Positions 28,903 through 37,483 of a DNA stretch of 64,000 bases are shown one piece after another (the first letter of the stretch is position 1; each line of letters begins with the position of its first letter). Position numbers and translations under genes: made by a program. Where the stretch lies: the NCBI RefSeq assembly GCF_006715305.1, contig NZ_VFMY01000001.1:372001-436000 (forward strand), read 5' to 3'. This stretch comes from Arthrobacter sp. SLBN-100. GTDB lineage: Bacteria; Actinomycetota; Actinomycetes; Actinomycetales; Micrococcaceae. The notes under the pieces are model-generated. The model searched no databases, was not told the DNA's origin, and saw only the letters and a program-made list of their open reading frames with translations.

Positions 28903-28923
28903 AAAGGGCGAAGTGACAAAGAG

Positions 28924-29316
28924 TCACCCCGCCCGCGAGGTGTCTGAGCCGGCCCCCTCATAGGCTTGGCGCATCCATCCCGCCACCTCACCGTCCAGCT
29001 GGCTGCTGTCCAAAAGCTCGAGATGGTGCATCCAAACACCAGGAGAGGGGTGTGCGATTTCCTTGAACCGCGGCGAGGCGGCCTCATAGGGAAGCGCCAG
29101 GGACAGGACAACAGGAACCAGGGACTTCACGTAGGTGCCGGGACGCCAGAGGTACGCGAAGCCACGCCGGCGCCGGAACGAAACCTGGCTCTTCGTGATA
29201 CGAACTTCCATCGGCCCGATTCCGGACGCCATACGCTCTACCGCCCGGTAAATGTCATACCCAGCGGGACAACCTTCAAAGAAGCGGGCAACTGTCCACG
29301 GGCCGGTGCCGTCCAC
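28924..29316 (-). CDS. DUF5655-like protein
   Basis: 130 residues with a motif series I associate with DUF5655: WTVARFFEGCPAGYDIYRAV, then RITKSQVSFRRRRGFAYLWRPG, SPRFKEIAHPSPG and MHHLELLDSSQLD. The many conserved basic and aromatic residues suggest a nucleic-acid or nucleotide role, but none is established. It begins 15 bp after the PPOX stop on the same strand and is probably co-transcribed with it, which would place it under the box at 29839-29859. Confidence 0.75.
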   Translation of the reverse strand: MDGTGPWTVARFFEGCPAGYDIYRAVERMASGIGPMEVRITKSQVSFRRRRGFAYLWRPGTYVKSLVPVVLSLALPYEAASPRFKEIAHPSPGVWMHHLELLDSSQLDGEVAGWMRQAYEGAGSDTSRAG

Positions 29317-29331
29317 CTGAACCGGCAGTGG

Positions 29332-29802
29332 CTATTCGAGCCCGGCGCGGGTGGCCTCATCCAAGGGTGTCCGCCAAGTCCCGCTGGCCGACATGGTGAA
29401 CCTCCTGCCCGTCACGGACTGGGGAACGATCCTGATGAGGTGCTCCTGGCCAACGCCCTGCCACGGGAAGAGCCCGCGGCGTACCTCATTCAGTGCCGGC
29501 CCGGCGGCGTCATCCTGTACCGCCTTGCCTTTGACCACAACGCTCCACGCCAGGCCGAATTCGGCGCTCACACTGTCCGCTTCCAAGGCAACCAGCGAAT
29601 TGGCTTCGATGGCCCGCAGCTTAGTTCCGCTTCCGGTGCGGAAAAGAAGGCCCTGGCCGTCAGGCTTAAAGCTCACCGGGAAGACATCGGGCTGGCCATC
29701 GACGACGACGGCAAGGCGTCCCACACTGGTATGTCCCAGTAACTTCCAGCACTCGTCGGAGTCAAGGATTTCAACGTCGGGCACCATCTTCTTGTCGGCC
29801 AT
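29332..29802 (-). CDS. PPOX-family flavoprotein under a DosR-like box
   Basis: 156 residues, pyridoxamine-5'-phosphate-oxidase-like split barrel. The family order is clear: LDSDECWKLLGHTSVGRLAV, PDVFPVSFKPDGQGLLFRTG, AWSVVVKGKAVQ and SVTGRRFTMS. It would bind FMN or F420. It is the third PPOX copy in the window and the only one with boxes directly upstream (29839-29859). The M. tuberculosis DosR-regulon protein Rv3129 is the likely counterpart. Confidence 0.87.
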   Translation of the reverse strand: MADKKMVPDVEILDSDECWKLLGHTSVGRLAVVVDGQPDVFPVSFKPDGQGLLFRTGSGTKLRAIEANSLVALEADSVSAEFGLAWSVVVKGKAVQDDAAGPALNEVRRGLFPWQGVGQEHLIRIVPQSVTGRRFTMSASGTWRTPLDEATRAGLE

Positions 29803-29838
29803 GCCCAGATCCTATGGTGCGGGACTACTTCCCTAACA

Positions 29839-29859
29839 GGGCCCAAAGACCTTTGACCC
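29839..29859. promoter_or_regulatory. Two overlapping DosR-like boxes
   Basis: GGGCCCAAAGACCT (29839-29852) fits seven and AAGACCTTTGACCC (29846-29859) six of the eight fixed box positions; they overlap around the palindrome CAAAG-AC-CTTTG. They lie 37-57 bp upstream of the minus-strand PPOX gene. Confidence 0.55.
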
Positions 29860-30016
29860 GCCCTCATCCGGAGAGGCGAGGAGAATCCGCAGCCGTTACA
29901 CCTGCGAGTCCACGGGCTGCCAGGTCGCCCGCTGCCAGGGAACAAAGACCGGAAAAGGCGCCACTTACAGCCCTGTGGCCCGGGAGCTCCGGTGAACATA
30001 TTTAGCGCGTACCCCC

Positions 30017-30030
30017 ATGACTTTTGGCCC
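30017..30030. promoter_or_regulatory. DosR-like box before universal stress gene
   Basis: ATGACTTTTGGCCC has a perfect right arm, and the left arm fits at the inner positions. It is 67 bp before the start of the plus-strand universal stress gene and about 160 bp from the overlapping pair serving the divergent PPOX gene. Confidence 0.5.
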
Positions 30031-30097
30031 TGTTGGCGGCCACACATCTTGTTTCACTCTTGAAGCAGAGACTCTTAGAGAGAATGGAGCGCGAGGT

Positions 30098-30538
30098 ATG
30101 GCGCCGGAACCGCAAAAGATTCTGGTGGGCGTCGATGGTTCTGATGCCTCCATCGAAGCGCTTCGCGTAGCGCGGACGCTGGCGGGACCTCTCGGAGCGT
30201 CAGTGGAGGCTTGGGCATGCTGGGATGTACCCCCGGGCTACGGGCTCTACCTTGCTGTGGGGGCCGAGGGATTCAAATACGCCGCCAAAGAAGTTCTGGA
30301 GCAGTCCCTCGAGACGGCTTTTGGCGGCGAACGGCCAGACTACCTGCGCGGCCGGCTCGTTCAAGGCAGGCCTGCGCCGCTATTGATCGACGGGACACGG
30401 AATGCCTCGCTGCTTATCGTGGGGAGGCGGGGGCACGGCAGCTTTGTTCCTGGTTCGGTCAGTTCGGCTTGCGTCAGCCACGCCCACTGCCCTGTCCTGG
30501 TGGTGCATGGCGCCGGGAATAGCGGCGGGGGACGGTAA
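30098..30538 (+). CDS. Universal stress protein, single domain
   Basis: 146 residues, UspA fold (KILVGVDGSDASIEALRVA at the start). The ATP-binding loop normally reads G-x2-G-x9-G-S/T; here GRRGHGSFVPGS is three residues shorter than in the sister protein at 34421 (GRRGHGGFGGLLLGS), so nucleotide binding may be altered. ATG 30098 follows GGAGCGCGAGG. DosR regulons are rich in such proteins (Rv1996, Rv2005c, Rv2623 and others). Confidence 0.88.
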   Translation: MAPEPQKILVGVDGSDASIEALRVARTLAGPLGASVEAWACWDVPPGYGLYLAVGAEGFKYAAKEVLEQSLETAFGGERPDYLRGRLVQGRPAPLLIDGTRNASLLIVGRRGHGSFVPGSVSSACVSHAHCPVLVVHGAGNSGGGR

Positions 30539-30729
30539 CCCCGCCGGTGGCGATCATTCTCCGATGGTGTGTGCCGGAGGCGTTTTCCTTATCGGGATGC
30601 AGGGCGAATATCCGCATGGCAACCGTTGTTCTTATTCCAGCTCGTGCCGACCCTTGCCGCCACGGGCAAACACCAAGCAGATACGAAGAAATCCTGGCTT
30701 AGCAGCACAGCAAGAGCCAAAGGAGGGGC

Positions 30730-31377
30730 GTGGTGTTTGCCGGTAGTTCGGGTAAAGGTGCTGCCGTGACGCATCGGAACGTATTCCTTGCCAAGTGGGT
30801 GGGCTGGGTAAGCCTCGGTGAAAGCCTGGGCTTCCTTGCTCCGGCTCTTGCCCAGCTCCTTGCAGCCGCACTCTGGCCAGCTGCGACCCTTCCGCTGCTC
30901 GTGCTGGCAGGTTTTGTTGAGGGCGCGGTCCTGGGGTGGTTTGAGGTGCACGTGCTACGTGGCCGGCTTCCTGGTGTTTCCATCCGTCGCTGGGTCCTGT
31001 TTACCGCTGCGGCAGCCGCAGGGGCCTGGACCCTGGGTTTGCTGCCGTCGGCGGGCAGCGGCTGGCAGGAGTGGCCTGTCGCTGCCCAAATAGCCGCAGG
31101 AACCATGGCCGGCCTGGTGCTCCTGGCCTCAATCGGCTTTGCGCAGTGGATTGAACTGCGGCATCACGTCCCTCGCGCCTGGCGCTGGATAGCCGGAAGT
31201 GCGGCAGCCTGGGCCGCGGGCTTGGGCGTGTTTATGGCGGTTGCGACTCCTTTGTGGCAGCCGGGCCAGGACCTGTGGCTTTCTGCCGTCATCGGCATTT
31301 GGGCCGCAGTTCTGATGGCAGTGACTATGGCGGTGGTCACTGGCCTGGTCATGGTGCGGCTGCTGCCAAAGACGTGA
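30730..31377 (+). CDS. Hypothetical membrane protein
   Basis: About 215 residues with six hydrophobic segments and short loops, ending in a basic tail. AAAGGAGG immediately upstream supports initiation at GTG 30730 or the adjacent GTG 30733. The protein has a helix-pair repeat with WVGWVSLGESLGFLAPAL near the start and VGLL/LVMVRLLP near the end. No family is recognised. It is convergent with the P-type ATPase. Confidence 0.65.
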   Translation: MVFAGSSGKGAAVTHRNVFLAKWVGWVSLGESLGFLAPALAQLLAAALWPAATLPLLVLAGFVEGAVLGWFEVHVLRGRLPGVSIRRWVLFTAAAAAGAWTLGLLPSAGSGWQEWPVAAQIAAGTMAGLVLLASIGFAQWIELRHHVPRAWRWIAGSAAAWAAGLGVFMAVATPLWQPGQDLWLSAVIGIWAAVLMAVTMAVVTGLVMVRLLPKT

Positions 31378-31419
31378 GGCCTGCCTCCGGTCCTGCATCG
31401 CCGGGAACGTCCGCGGGAC

Positions 31420-34188
31420 CTAGAACGTGTGGCGGCGAAAGCGCTTGTCCACTGCCACAACCAGGGAAGCGAGCAGCGCGAGGCCCAGGATCCGGGCCCA
31501 GGATTCCAGGCTGATGGGGGCCGTGTGGAAGAGGGCGTTCATGAACGGGAAGTAAGTGATTGCCAGCTGGCCGGCCGTCTGGACCAGCACGCCCAGGATG
31601 ATCCAGCGGTTACTGAAAAACCCAATCCGCCAGGCTGAGCGGGTAAAGGAACGGCAGCTGAACAGGTAGAACAATTCCACCGCAACGAAGAGGTTGACTC
31701 CCGCAGTCCGCGCTTCGGCAACCGATGCACCACCGGCAAGTTCCAGTTCGAAAATCCACCATGTGCCGGCAACGAGGAGGGCGGAGACCAGCAGTATGCG
31801 AAGGGTGAGTGTCCATGTCAGAAGCGAACGGTCAGGGGCGCGGGGCGGACGGGACATGAGGCCGGGTTCTTTTGGCTCAAAAGCAAGCATCAGGCCGAGG
31901 GCCACGGCGGTTGTCATATTGATCCAAAGAATCTGCGTGGGCAGGATGGGAAGCGTTGTTCCCACCAGGATCGCTACGAGGATCACCAGGCCTTCTCCCA
32001 TGTTGGTAGGCAGCGTCCAGACGATGAATTTGGTCAAGTTGTCGAAGACGTTGCGGCCTTCTTCGACAGCGGCCTCAATAGTGGCAAAATTGTCATCGGT
32101 CAGGACGATGTCCGCGGCCTCCTTTGCCACTTCCGTTCCTGACCGCCCCATGGCGATACCCACGTTGGCCTGCCTTAGCGCCGGTGCGTCGTTGACGCCG
32201 TCGCCCGTCATGGCGACCACATGTCCGACCGACTGCAGGGCCCCGATCAGGCGAAGCTTCTGTTCTGGAGATACGCGCGCGAAGACGGTGGCCTGCTCCA
32301 CGGCCTGTGGCAGTCGATCAGCCGGTATACCGTCCAGTTCGGCCCCCGTCAGCGCCGTCCCGCGGTTGCGGTCCGGGGTCAGGCCCACGGCTTCGGCGAT
32401 GGTGGCCGCAGTTCCGACGTGGTCTCCGGTGATCATTTTTACGGCGACGCCCGCCTGATGACAGGCGCGCACGGCTGCCGCCGCTGCTTCCCTTGGCGGA
32501 TCAAACATGGCCTGGAGCCCAGTCAGTGTCATCCGCCGCTGCAGGCTGGCCACTTCAAAGGCGGTACCAGGCGGCAGTTGCATGGTTGCAGTCGCGAGAA
32601 CCCTCAGCCCGGTCTCTGCGAAATGGTGAACCACCTCGAGTACCCCCTGCTTGTCGATGGGCCTGCTTTCACCGTCGCTGACCATCTGCGCCCCGCAGAG
32701 CTCAAGCACCCTTTCCGCGGCGCCCTTTACCAGCACCAGGCTGCTGCCGCCCGCCGGTCCCGCGGAGTGGAGTGTGGCCATGTACTGCAGCTCGGAAGTA
32801 AAGGGCAGGGTACTGATTCGAGGATGGCCGGCAAGGAACCCAGCTAAGTCCACGCCCCCTTTTCCGGCTGCCACCAGCATTGCTGCCTCCGTGGGATCTC
32901 CCTGGGCCTGCCAGACATGTCCTTCGGGGATGACCTTGGCGTCGTTGCACGCGCCTCCTGCCAGCAGCGACCAGTACAGTGCGGCGTCATGCTCTTCCGC
33001 TTTTGGTGCCGCAGCCTGCGCATCTTCCCCTGGTGTAACAATCCGTCCCTCCGGACCGTACCCGGAACCTGTGACAATGTAACTGGCGGATGGAGTCCAG
33101 AGCGCACGTACGGTCATCTGGTTTTCGGTGAACGTACCGGTTTTGTCCGAGCAGATGACAGTTGTGCTTCCCAGCGTCTCAACCACCGGCAGACGGCGCA
33201 CCACGGCACGGCGCCGGGCCATGCGACGGACGCCGATGGCGAGGGTTACGGTGACTGCTGCGGGGAGGCCTTCCGGGATCGCCCCCACGGCAAGCGCGAC
33301 GGCGGCGGTAAACATCTGTGCGGGCGGCTGGCCCCGTGCCACTCCCGCAGCGAAGGTCACGGCGGCCAATGCAAGAATGGCAACGGTAAGCGTCATGCTA
33401 AAGCGGGCCAGTTTTCGGGTCAGCGGTGTGGCCACTGGCCGGACAGCTCCCATGAGCCGATGAATCTCACCAAGTTCCGTCTCACCACCGATGGCGACGA
33501 CAACACCGGCGCCGGTGCCCGCAGTCACCAAAGTGCCGCTATAGACCATGTTCCGGCGGTCGGCCACCGGCGTAGTCGGGGGAAGGACCACCTCATCCTT
33601 TGCTACTGCTTCGGACTCCCCGGTTAGCGCAGACTCATCGGCTCTCAGCCCGGACAGCCGGACCAGCCGGAGGTCCGCCGGGACTTTGTTGCCGGCTTCG
33701 AGCAGGACAAGGTCGCCCGGGACAAGATCCTCGGAAGGAACCTCCAGCCGATGCCCACTCCTCATGACCACTGCCCGGGTACGGACCAGTGTGTGGAGGG
33801 CATCGAGGGCAGCTTCTGCGCGCACTTCCTGGACAAAGCCAACTGCCGTGTTGACCAATACGACAGCGAGAATGACGCCCGAGTCCAGATACTCGCCAAG
33901 AACCATGGTGACGGCGGCCGCGGCCAGCAGCACGTACACCAGCGGATTGTTGAACTGCCGCGCGAGCTTACGCGCAATACCCCCGGATCGCGAACGCGGG
34001 AGGATATTCGCTCCGAAAAGGACCTGCCGGCGGGTCACCTCGTCGGCAGCAAGGCCTTGCCTGGGGTCTGTTTCAAGCAGCAGGACAACCTCGTGCAAAG
34101 GGAGCCCGTGGTGGGCCGGTTCGGGCGTTCCGTTCGGCCCCGAAGCATGCCTTGTGCCGGTGGTCTTTGCCTGTCTGGTCTTTTCCAT
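31420..34188 (-). CDS. P-type cation ATPase, Ca2+-type (CtpF-like)
   Basis: 922 residues. Phosphorylation site DKTGT at Asp348, actuator TGES near 189-192, hinge GDGVNDAPALRQA and an N-terminal cation-ATPase domain. The helix-4 sequence IPEGLPAAVTVTLAIG is typical of the SERCA/PMR1-like subgroup and of M. tuberculosis CtpF (Rv1997), a DosR-regulon calcium pump. It lies downstream of a universal stress gene and a deacetylase relic on the same strand, so it may be read from the box at 34945. Confidence 0.9.
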   Translation of the reverse strand: MEKTRQAKTTGTRHASGPNGTPEPAHHGLPLHEVVLLLETDPRQGLAADEVTRRQVLFGANILPRSRSGGIARKLARQFNNPLVYVLLAAAAVTMVLGEYLDSGVILAVVLVNTAVGFVQEVRAEAALDALHTLVRTRAVVMRSGHRLEVPSEDLVPGDLVLLEAGNKVPADLRLVRLSGLRADESALTGESEAVAKDEVVLPPTTPVADRRNMVYSGTLVTAGTGAGVVVAIGGETELGEIHRLMGAVRPVATPLTRKLARFSMTLTVAILALAAVTFAAGVARGQPPAQMFTAAVALAVGAIPEGLPAAVTVTLAIGVRRMARRRAVVRRLPVVETLGSTTVICSDKTGTFTENQMTVRALWTPSASYIVTGSGYGPEGRIVTPGEDAQAAAPKAEEHDAALYWSLLAGGACNDAKVIPEGHVWQAQGDPTEAAMLVAAGKGGVDLAGFLAGHPRISTLPFTSELQYMATLHSAGPAGGSSLVLVKGAAERVLELCGAQMVSDGESRPIDKQGVLEVVHHFAETGLRVLATATMQLPPGTAFEVASLQRRMTLTGLQAMFDPPREAAAAAVRACHQAGVAVKMITGDHVGTAATIAEAVGLTPDRNRGTALTGAELDGIPADRLPQAVEQATVFARVSPEQKLRLIGALQSVGHVVAMTGDGVNDAPALRQANVGIAMGRSGTEVAKEAADIVLTDDNFATIEAAVEEGRNVFDNLTKFIVWTLPTNMGEGLVILVAILVGTTLPILPTQILWINMTTAVALGLMLAFEPKEPGLMSRPPRAPDRSLLTWTLTLRILLVSALLVAGTWWIFELELAGGASVAEARTAGVNLFVAVELFYLFSCRSFTRSAWRIGFFSNRWIILGVLVQTAGQLAITYFPFMNALFHTAPISLESWARILGLALLASLVVAVDKRFRRHTF

Positions 34189-34208
34189 GATCCTGGCCGT
34201 TCTTCATC

Positions 34209-34385
34209 TGCCGGGCGGGCAGCGCATCGAGGGTGACGAAGCCGTATCTTCCGCTTTCCAGCACAAAGTGTCCACGGTCCACCGGACGGCGGGACCGAAC
34301 CTATGGCAAGCGCCAGCAGGGCGATGATCGGCACGATGGCCACCACCCGCCGTCGTCCGCCTTGCAGCATTATTGTCACCGGCAC
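34209..34385 (-). pseudogene. Polysaccharide deacetylase relic with internal deletion
   Basis: On the minus strand three pieces of a deacetylase like the one at 42746-43744 remain, in different frames. An N-terminal membrane segment is preceded by the same GRRRVV (GRRRVVAIVPIIALLALAIG here). It is followed directly by the RWTVDTLCWK equivalent of RWTVDTLGWK, and then by the last block GRYGFVTLDALP, matching the intact gene's final GYGFVTLDAL. The catalytic core is gone. It sits between the universal stress gene and the P-type ATPase. Confidence 0.75.
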
Positions 34386-34420
34386 ATGCCTCTTGTAGTC
34401 CTTCCCGGCAGCGCCCTCCT

Positions 34421-34879
34421 CTAGGAAGCCTCCAGGCGTTCTTCCGGTGTGTGGACCACCAGCACCGGACAGTGGGCGTGGGCCACCAGGGCCGAGCTGA
34501 CCGAACCCAGCAGCAGGCCGCCAAAGCCGCCGTGCCCGCGCCGCCCCACCACGACCATGTCGGCATCCCGGCTGGCTTCGATCAAGGACTCCCGCGGGTG
34601 GCCGCGGACCGGGCTGGAAATGACGTTCGACGGCGTTTCGTCACCGAACGCTGTCCTGACCGCCTCATCGAGGATCTGCCCGGCGCGTTCTTCGAAGCCC
34701 TCGATTCCCATCATCGTGTAGCCCGAATAAACCTGTGGGTAGTCCCAGTAGGCGTTGGCCGAAACTTTGGCCCCGAGCTGCACAGCCAGGCGCTGGGCCT
34801 GCCGCAATGCCTCGATGGAGGCCTCGGATCCGTCAACTCCGACAACGATTCTGGCGAATGGTGCTCCGGCAGTACTCAT
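34421..34879 (-). CDS. Universal stress protein, single domain
   Basis: 152 residues, UspA fold beginning RIVVGVDGSEASIEALRQA. The ATP loop GRRGHGGFGGLLLGSVS fits G-x2-G-x9-G-S exactly, followed by AHCPVLVVH. It is a close paralogue of the protein at 30098 (identical GVDGS and AHCPVLVVH blocks). A DosR-like box is 66 bp upstream on the coding side. Confidence 0.9.
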   Translation of the reverse strand: MSTAGAPFARIVVGVDGSEASIEALRQAQRLAVQLGAKVSANAYWDYPQVYSGYTMMGIEGFEERAGQILDEAVRTAFGDETPSNVISSPVRGHPRESLIEASRDADMVVVGRRGHGGFGGLLLGSVSSALVAHAHCPVLVVHTPEERLEAS

Positions 34880-34944
34880 CTCAGCTCCTCACGCGACCGG
34901 GACGGCCTCACGTAATGATTCCCCGGTTGGGGCAGGGCCGGGTA

Positions 34945-34958
34945 GGGCCGAAGGTCAC
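34945..34958. promoter_or_regulatory. DosR-like box before universal stress gene
   Basis: On the minus strand it reads GTGACCTTCGGCCC, seven of eight fixed positions. It is 66 bp upstream of the minus-strand universal stress gene; the same element is about 205 bp before the plus-strand SRPBCC gene. Confidence 0.6.
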
Positions 34959-35162
34959 TGCAACGCCGCGCGTTACTGACATCTGCGGGACCAAGACTCT
35001 GTGTCAATGTGTGGGCGGGAGGATAGTGCAAAACACGGAGCGGATGATCCCTTGGCTGTCCTCGGATTTCTGCATCTTCGGCTGCTCCGGCAAATGAAAC
35101 TGCTTTATAAGGGGGGCCTTCCGGCCCACGACAGGGAACCGCCGGAGTGGAAGACTCGGCGC

Positions 35163-35852
35163 ATGGAGCAGGAACGAAACTTGGGCCGGGTGCCGGTACC
35201 GGCAGCACTTATTTGCGTTGCCGCCTGCGGACTCGCATTCCGGCGCTTCCAACTGGGCTGGGGTTCCAGGCCGGAGGAGGTGGGTGCCGAACTGCCAGGC
35301 GATGACCTGATCACCAACCCCGGACTGCAGGCATCACGGTCTATCACTATCCATGCTCCGACTGAAAGGGTGTGGCCCTGGCTGGTGCAGATGGGCCAGC
35401 GCCGAGGGGGCCTCTACAGCTACGATTTCCTCGAGAACCTCGCGGGCCTGGACATCCATAGCGCGGACCGGATCCACCCCGAGTGGCAGGACATCAAAGT
35501 GGGGGACCCGGTTCATCTGGCGCCCACGGACACGGGGGACTTGCAGGTGGCACTCCTTGAACCGGAGAGGGCGCTTGTCCTGCGCGTTCCACCGGGCCCG
35601 GCAACCGGTCCTTTTGACTTCACCTGGTCATTCGTCCTCCGGCCAGAGCCAGACCGAACCACCCGCCTCGTTGTCCGTGAGAGGTACGCCTACCGGCAGT
35701 GGTGGGCCCGCTTCCTCGTCGAGACCGTGGAAATTGCCAGCTTCGTCATGTCCGTCCGGATGCTCCACGGGATCAGGCGCCGGGCCGAGGGGAACCTTGC
35801 AGGGAACAAGGCGGGCAGCGCAGCTGTCTTACTGAGCAGCCCGCTTGCATGA
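35163..35852 (+). CDS. SRPBCC-like lipid/ligand-binding protein, copy 1
   Basis: About 229 residues from ATG 35163. The central block SRSITIHAPTERVWPWLVQMGQRRGGLYSYDF is typical of SRPBCC (START-like) proteins, preceded by a hydrophobic stretch that may anchor the N-terminus. It shares the PxW-LVQMG-RRGGLYSYDFL core and a C-terminal MLHGIRRRAE with the next gene, so the two are tandem paralogues. An earlier in-frame start at 35001 would add a poorly composed extension. Confidence 0.72.
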   Translation: MEQERNLGRVPVPAALICVAACGLAFRRFQLGWGSRPEEVGAELPGDDLITNPGLQASRSITIHAPTERVWPWLVQMGQRRGGLYSYDFLENLAGLDIHSADRIHPEWQDIKVGDPVHLAPTDTGDLQVALLEPERALVLRVPPGPATGPFDFTWSFVLRPEPDRTTRLVVRERYAYRQWWARFLVETVEIASFVMSVRMLHGIRRRAEGNLAGNKAGSAAVLLSSPLA

Positions 35853-35923
35853 GGCGCCCTGGAAGCAGTGCAGGTACAGACATCCGCTGGGGGCGCCATT
35901 CACAGTACGGAGAGTTCTCAATC

Positions 35924-36610
35924 ATGGACAATCCCGGGCTTTCACCTCAATTGCTCCCCAGGATCTTTCGCATTGTCGGCGCAATCCTCGCCGCGGTGGA
36001 TGCCTACCACAGGTTCCTCCGCCCGCTCCACCTTCAGTGGGGAGCGAGCAAGGAGGAAGCGGAACGTTCCATGCCCGGAGACGAGTTGGTGGATGCCGCG
36101 TACATCACGACAACCAGGGCCGTGTCCATCAAGGCCGGCCCAGGCGACATCTGGCCGTGGCTTGTGCAAATGGGCGACCGCCGCGGGGGCCTGTACAGCT
36201 ACGACTTCCTGGACCGGGCCTTCGGCATCCTGAGCGGCCCAAGCGCCGACAGGATACTCCCCGAGTTCCAGCGGCTTGCGGCTGGCGACGTGATTCCCCT
36301 GGGCAAGGGCCCGGACTGGCCGGTTGCAGTCCTTGACCCCGAACGGGCCATGGTGCTGGAACCGGTCTCCGGCCGCGTCAGCTGGTGTTTCGCGCTGTAT
36401 CCGAATGGGGACCTTACGCGATTGGTGAGCCGGGTACGCATCCGAATCTACACCAGGCCCGTCCTCTGGATTCTGGCGCCGCTGGTCGATGCATGTTGGT
36501 TCATCATGGAACGAAAGATGCTCAAGGGAATCCGTCAACGTGCCGAGAAACTGGATTCCGTTGCATCCCCATGGGAACCCGGTATGCAAAAGGAGGACCA
36601 AAGCCTCTGA
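35924..36610 (+). CDS. SRPBCC-like lipid/ligand-binding protein, copy 2
   Basis: 228 residues from ATG 35924, paralogue of the preceding gene. It has AVSIKAGPGDIWPWLVQMG, GGLYSYDFLDRAFG and SADRILPEFQRL in the same order, and a C-terminal MLKGIRQRAEK. The N-terminal 40 residues contain a short hydrophobic segment and differ from copy 1. No ligand can be read from the sequence. Confidence 0.75.
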   Translation: MDNPGLSPQLLPRIFRIVGAILAAVDAYHRFLRPLHLQWGASKEEAERSMPGDELVDAAYITTTRAVSIKAGPGDIWPWLVQMGDRRGGLYSYDFLDRAFGILSGPSADRILPEFQRLAAGDVIPLGKGPDWPVAVLDPERAMVLEPVSGRVSWCFALYPNGDLTRLVSRVRIRIYTRPVLWILAPLVDACWFIMERKMLKGIRQRAEKLDSVASPWEPGMQKEDQSL

Positions 36611-36733
36611 CTCCTGGACAGGGAGGCGTTGAGCATTGATCATGAGCCTGAACACGGCCGGGCTCAGCCCGTAGCAGGGCCGGTTTTCGTCGCGGACCCA
36701 TCAGCAACACCAAACAAATCCAAGGAGAAAAAA

Positions 36734-37210
36734 ATGTCTGCGTCATCAGCACACCCGGGTATCGGTGCCCGCCACCATCGAACGCCCATCGAGATCACGG
36801 CCCTTGCAGCGGGAGCTGTTTTCGCCCTCGTGGGAATTCTCGGTTTCATCCCCGGCATCACTACGAACTATTCGCAGATGACCTTCGCTGGTCCCGACTC
36901 CGGCGCCATGCTCCTGGGCGTTTTCCAGGTATCCATACTGCATAACATTGTTCATCTGCTCTTCGGCGCGGCTGGCCTGCTCATGGGCAGGACCGTAATG
37001 CAGGCGAAGTATTACCTGATCGGCGGGGGCGCTCTCTACCTGGTGATCTGGGTATACGGCCTCCTGATCGATCATGGGTCTTCTGCCAACTTCATCCCGG
37101 TCAACACCGCAGACAACTGGCTCCACGTCGTTCTGGGAGTCGCGATGATCGCCCTGGGCCTCCTTCTTGGCCGCGGTACGGGCAGCGCTGGCCGCGCACG
37201 GGAGCTGTAA
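36734..37210 (+). CDS. DUF4383 membrane protein
   Basis: 158 residues, four transmembrane segments. TPIEITALAAGAVFALVGIL at the start, SILHNIVHLLFGAAGLLMGR in the middle and DNWLHVVLGVAMIALGLLLGR at the end are the DUF4383 pattern. AAGGAG stands 6-7 nt before ATG 36734. These proteins are common in actinobacteria and have no known function. A long inverted repeat follows its stop. Confidence 0.82.
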   Translation: MSASSAHPGIGARHHRTPIEITALAAGAVFALVGILGFIPGITTNYSQMTFAGPDSGAMLLGVFQVSILHNIVHLLFGAAGLLMGRTVMQAKYYLIGGGALYLVIWVYGLLIDHGSSANFIPVNTADNWLHVVLGVAMIALGLLLGRGTGSAGRAREL

Positions 37211-37233
37211 GAGGAACGGTTCGCCGGGGGCTT

Positions 37234-37291
37234 GAACTGCTCCCGGAAGTTGGCCTGAGAAATTCGGTTTCCGACTCCCGGGGAGCAGTTC
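37234..37291. repeat. Long inverted repeat (possible terminator or leader hairpin)
   Basis: GAACTGCTCCC (37234-37244) is the exact reverse complement of GGGAGCAGTTC (37281-37291), with further pairing CGGAA/TTCCG inside. The 36-nt loop is long and no T-run follows, so it could terminate the DUF4383 transcript or regulate the next gene. Confidence 0.5.
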
Positions 37292-37483
37292 CACAGCACT
37301 TGACCCGAATCGCTTCCTGGGACTGCATGGGCTGAGTGACCCGCTGGGACACCGCCTTGACGCGACACAGCCAGGGCCTTTTCCTACACGGAAGGCCTGT
37401 GGGGCTTCCTGCTGAAGGAGTTGCCAGGAGGGCGAACACGGCTCGGCCGTCCGACGCGAGCAGTGGGGGATAGGTGACAGAAA

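Noticed and set aside
34987..35000. GGGACCAAGACTCT near the SRPBCC genes as a further box
   Set aside because: The right arm is out of register (A at the fixed G position), so it does not fit the pattern despite the good left half.
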